Position numbers and translations under genes: made by a program. Shown here piece by piece: positions 17,054 to 20,000 of a DNA stretch of 20,000 bases (position 1 is the stretch's first letter; each line of letters starts with the position of its first letter). Below the pieces are notes generated by a model. That model had not been told where the DNA came from. It made no database searches and was given only the letters and a program-made list of their open reading frames with translations. Source of the stretch: Bigelowiella natans CCMP2755 (Eukaryota > Cercozoa > Chlorarachniophyceae); the NCBI GenBank assembly GCA_000320545.1, contig ADNK01001384.1, forward strand, positions 1 to 20,000, in the 5' to 3' direction.

Positions 17054-19838
17054 GCCCCCCCCCCCCTCTGTGTGTGTGTTGTAGCGCAAATGTACGAAAG
17101 CCATAGTTTATCTCATCATCACCCCCGGAGCGGGAGAAGCTGAATGCCGTAACCTCTCCCTCCCCTTTCTACCGTACTCGTCGCTCTAATCGGGCACTGA
17201 CCTTTACGCCCCCTTGCCTGTAGTTCGGCGATCTGCACGTCGTCCCCTGCCTTCTCGGAGGGGGTATGGAGCACCACCCCTCCATCCCCAGACAATACCC
17301 TGAAGGGAAAAGAAAACCTAAGGAAGCTTCGCTTTGATTATGTATCATATTTGAATATGTTTGGAGTGAATGTGCAATCTTCCTCCGCATCATTTGCGCT
17401 ATTGCTGCTGCCGTGAGCCCGCCGAGCAGCAGGACCAGAAAAAGCACTCCTACCACTATTTTCACACTATACCATCTGCGTATCCTCAGGCTTCGGTGGC
17501 TGTTGACTGCAACTTGGACGATGCAAAGACGAGGTCCATCCTCCTCCTCCTCCTCCTCCTTCTCTTCTCGCTTTCGGGATGGATATGATGAAGACGACGA
17601 CGATGATGATGAACCTCTACCGTCATCAGCAAAGGCAGAGTGTGTGTAAGAATGGATAATTGTTGAGCGGGAGGATGAGGAAGAAGAGGAGGCAGTATCT
17701 CCATTTGCGACTCCTTGCCGCCCTCCTCTTCCCTTGTCCCGAGCGAGGCAGGGTACAATCACAGCCACCGAGTACCCGTCTCTGTGCTTCCGTAGTGTCG
17801 CAACAGCGTGATGACGCCCAATAGCTCCCCGATCTCTGCTCCTCCCTGTTACGTTCCCCCCCTCCCCCCTTCTGTAGTACTCATTCGCTACATTTCTGCC
17901 CTTCCCCCCTCTCCTCTCCAAGCCAGGCTTGAGTGCGACTTTGCTGTTCGTTTCGGGGTGAATGGTGGAGAACCATGCTACTTGCCCGTTGTTGCTAGAC
18001 GCCAGTACGACAAACGAGAGCGGCGATTGCTGCGACGACGACGACGGCGATGTCGGCGAAGAAGAAGAAGAAGAAGAAGAAGAAGAAGAAGAAGGAGCTC
18101 TCTCTCCTGGAATGTATGAAAGAGCCTCGATGTGGCTAAAATGGTCGGGGAGGGGCAGCAGTGCGTCGCGAAGGCTTATGACATGTGAGCCTGCGCTGCC
18201 CGCCAAGAGAGAGATGGAATATCTGTAGGGCATCAGCAACAAGGAGACAAAAGGGGGGGGAGGATGGAGATCAGGATATATGGCAATTTGATCACCCACA
18301 GCATTATATTTTCAACATTCTATGCAAATGCTACTGATGAATTACCGATGCTGTACTGAGGTGCGTAGCTGCCTATTGTTGGCCCTGGTAGTCTCAGGCA
18401 TGGATTCTCCCATTGTCCTTGTCGTCGTCTTGTACGTAACGATTTTGAGGTTTCTAGGTGCCCCGCCCTCTTCATGGGCGGGTACCTGAAGAACGATCAC
18501 CTTGGGAGCGCTGCTGTTGCTACTGCTACTGCTCTTAACAATAGCCATGTTCCAAGCTCCAGAATCATTATGATCTTTCTCATTCTCGTCATGTTCTTCT
18601 ACTTCTCCTTCCTCCCCCCTATTTCCCCCTAGTACTGCCGCCGCTGCCCAGTAAACTTGTAGCATTGCGCTGTCGATGTTGATTGTGAAGTGAAGGCCGG
18701 GGGGGTGGGGCTTGCCGTGTATCACTACATATTCCCGAACACGTTGCAGAATTTCGCGCTGGTCTTTCGGCTCCCATATTAAGATGGGATAGGAAGAGTT
18801 AATGAATCTGCCAAACCGCCTTGATGCAACGGATTCGAAATGGCGTGAAGGTGCGTTGAGGATCTGATATCGGTCATACGGGGCCGTCTGAATGATGGAG
18901 TCATTTCTGCTTTTGGGACCGCCTTCGCCGGTACCATCGAAATCATCGTCTTTATTTTTATATCCAATCGCAGCTGCCATGGTATCCATGCATGTCCCTT
19001 TGAAGTAGCCCGGGATGAAGGTCGCAACCCAAGGACGCCACCGATCCTCCAGACATCCGCAGATGGAAGGCCCCGAGCCGTCACCATCAATCACAAACTC
19101 GAGGTATAATGAGTGTTTAAGAATAATAGCATTTGCCTTCTTGAAGAAATCATCTATTAGGGAAAGCCATGCGTTCGTGGGAGCCCCTTCTTCACACACC
19201 TTGGGTGCATTTCTCAAACTCAACTGTATTAGAAACGGCGCTGATCGAAATCTTTCTCTGGCTTTCGAACCGAAGTATGTGCGGTAGCGTGGATCTGCAA
19301 TGAAGGTGAGGATATCATCGCTGACGTTATAACCTGAACGAAAGTTGGCGGGGTACACAGGTTTCTCCTGGTTGAGAATGAAGCATTCGCGTGCCCTCTC
19401 GCGAGCACGGCTTTGTAATGCACAGATGCTAGACGGCTGGAAGTTGAAGTCGACTTTGAAGTTTCTTCCCCCTTTTCTCAGCATTTGTGGCCATGCCCGG
19501 AGATCGTTCTTACTGTGCTCCTGCCATCCGAGGGTGCTGCCGAATAGAGATGAGTTTTCCCTCTGCGTCCGACTCTTCTCTCGGCTAGTGGAAGTTTCTG
19601 GGTAAGGCTCCCATTCTTCAGGAGGGAGATTTGTGAAAAATGGCAGGAATGCTAGCTGGCCGAGGATAAATACCAAGGCACATTGCAAGACAACGCCCAA
19701 GGTTATGCGCGCTACTTGCATTCGTCGGCGTTTTGATCCTATTCGTTTGAGGATGTGGTTGCAGCTTCGCTTCTCACGAATATAACCGAGCCATAAAGAT
19801 CTAACGACGTCCTTAAGCACTTCTGGTTCCAAGGCGCC
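14852..19838 (-). CDS. large multi-exon membrane protein of unknown family
   Basis: Not recognised. Minus-strand exons: 19838-18346, 18222 to about 17318, 17299-17202, 16950-16802, 16731-16695, 16611-16563, 16477-16271, 16175-16070, 15679-15564, 15053-14937, and a last exon from 14885 with stop TGA 14854-14852. Joins are GT-AG and in phase except exon 2 to 3, which is off by one base. The product is about 1100 residues. Hydrophobic helices: one right after the first in-frame ATG at 19721 (VARITLGVVLQCALVFILGQ), one late in exon 2 (IVVGVLFLVLLLGG) and one in exon 10 (VGYGITVIIVFIILAAVLVL). The first long extracytoplasmic-looking region has Cys residues and NXS/T sites. Exon 2 carries poly-Ser and poly-Glu runs; exons 4 and 7 are basic and Ser-rich. 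The frame is open upstream of 19721, with no Met, to about 19838, and a coding-like stretch near the right edge suggests that the 5' end lies outside the window. Confidence 0.6.
15323..15464. repeat. compound CA, TA and GA microsatellites in a membrane-gene intron
   Basis: CA then TA (15323-15382), a GC-rich CG stretch, and a GA run (15424-15464). All fall in the intron between exons 15679-15564 and 15053-14937 of the minus-strand membrane gene. Confidence 0.95.
15889..15960. repeat. CG/CA and TA microsatellites in a membrane-gene intron
   Basis: A CG/CA run followed by a TA run, in the intron between exons 16175-16070 and 15679-15564. Confidence 0.9.
17006..17080. repeat. compound CT, poly-C, TG microsatellite in a membrane-gene intron
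   Basis: A CT run (17006-17051), a poly-C tract of about 12 and a short TG run, in the intron between exons 17299-17202 and 16950-16802. Confidence 0.95.
18057..18096. repeat. coding GAA repeat (poly-Ser on the minus strand)
   Basis: About 12 GAA units inside exon 2 of the membrane gene. On the minus strand the frame reads them as TCT, giving a poly-serine run. Confidence 0.85.
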
Positions 19839-20000
19839 CTTTCACCTGGCTGAATGAACTGAGGAAGAACATGCTGCTGTGTCCTCCTCAACGCACAGAA
19901 GAGAGGGGCAGCTCTGGGAGGTCTGGAAGGTCGATTTTTATCATCTGCTGCAAGCTGTTCCGAGGAGCTTCAAAGGAAGAACGCCGTATATTTATCAGGG
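19839..20000. other. right edge, probable upstream exon of the membrane gene
   Basis: On the minus strand a segment reads QQMIKIDLPDLPELPLSS up to a GTGCGT donor. A 58 bp intron ending at the AG before 19838 would join it in phase to the known first exon. This is suggestive only; no start codon is visible before the edge. Confidence 0.35.

Noticed and set aside
1-20000. tRNA, rRNA or CRISPR features
   Set aside because: No cloverleaf, rRNA signature or regularly spaced repeat array was found by eye.

Overview
The window is nuclear DNA from an intron-rich eukaryote. GT-AG introns interrupt almost every gene, simple-sequence repeats are dense, and a complete LTR retrotransposon is present. A microbial eukaryote, perhaps an alga or a stramenopile-like protist, is my inference; I cannot name the phylum. 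Single open frames mislead here, because most exons are 20-200 bp and were found by joining in-phase segments by eye.

Layout from left to right: (1) 1-4485, minus strand: a spliced GH42-type beta-galactosidase gene with at least 17 exons, a signal peptide and both catalytic glutamates; its introns are full of microsatellites. (2) 4866-5665, plus strand: a two-exon HD-domain phosphohydrolase, divergent from GH42. (3) 5666-6416: intergenic, with a CA repeat. (4) 6417-about 8129, minus strand: an unrecognised gene with a zinc-finger-like segment and a C-terminal coiled coil, built from short exons and 40-66 bp introns. (5) 8245-8799 and 14520-14708, plus strand: an unrecognised gene with a cysteine-protease-like motif, split inside a coding exon by the retrotransposon. 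(6) 8800-14515: a Ty3/gypsy-order LTR retrotransposon with 326 bp LTRs that read as identical, a 4 bp target duplication and one unbroken 1657-residue Gag-Pol frame; it looks young and possibly active. (7) 14852-about 19838, minus strand: a large multi-exon membrane protein gene of unknown family, with low-complexity Ser and Glu tracts coded in its exons.

No operon or shared pathway is evident. The GH42 and HD genes share a divergent intergenic region of about 380 bp. The most notable points are the hidden eukaryotic GH42 gene, the retrotransposon caught inside a coding exon, and its unusual zinc-finger and integrase spacings. Exon joins are my own reading; where phases did not close I say so.
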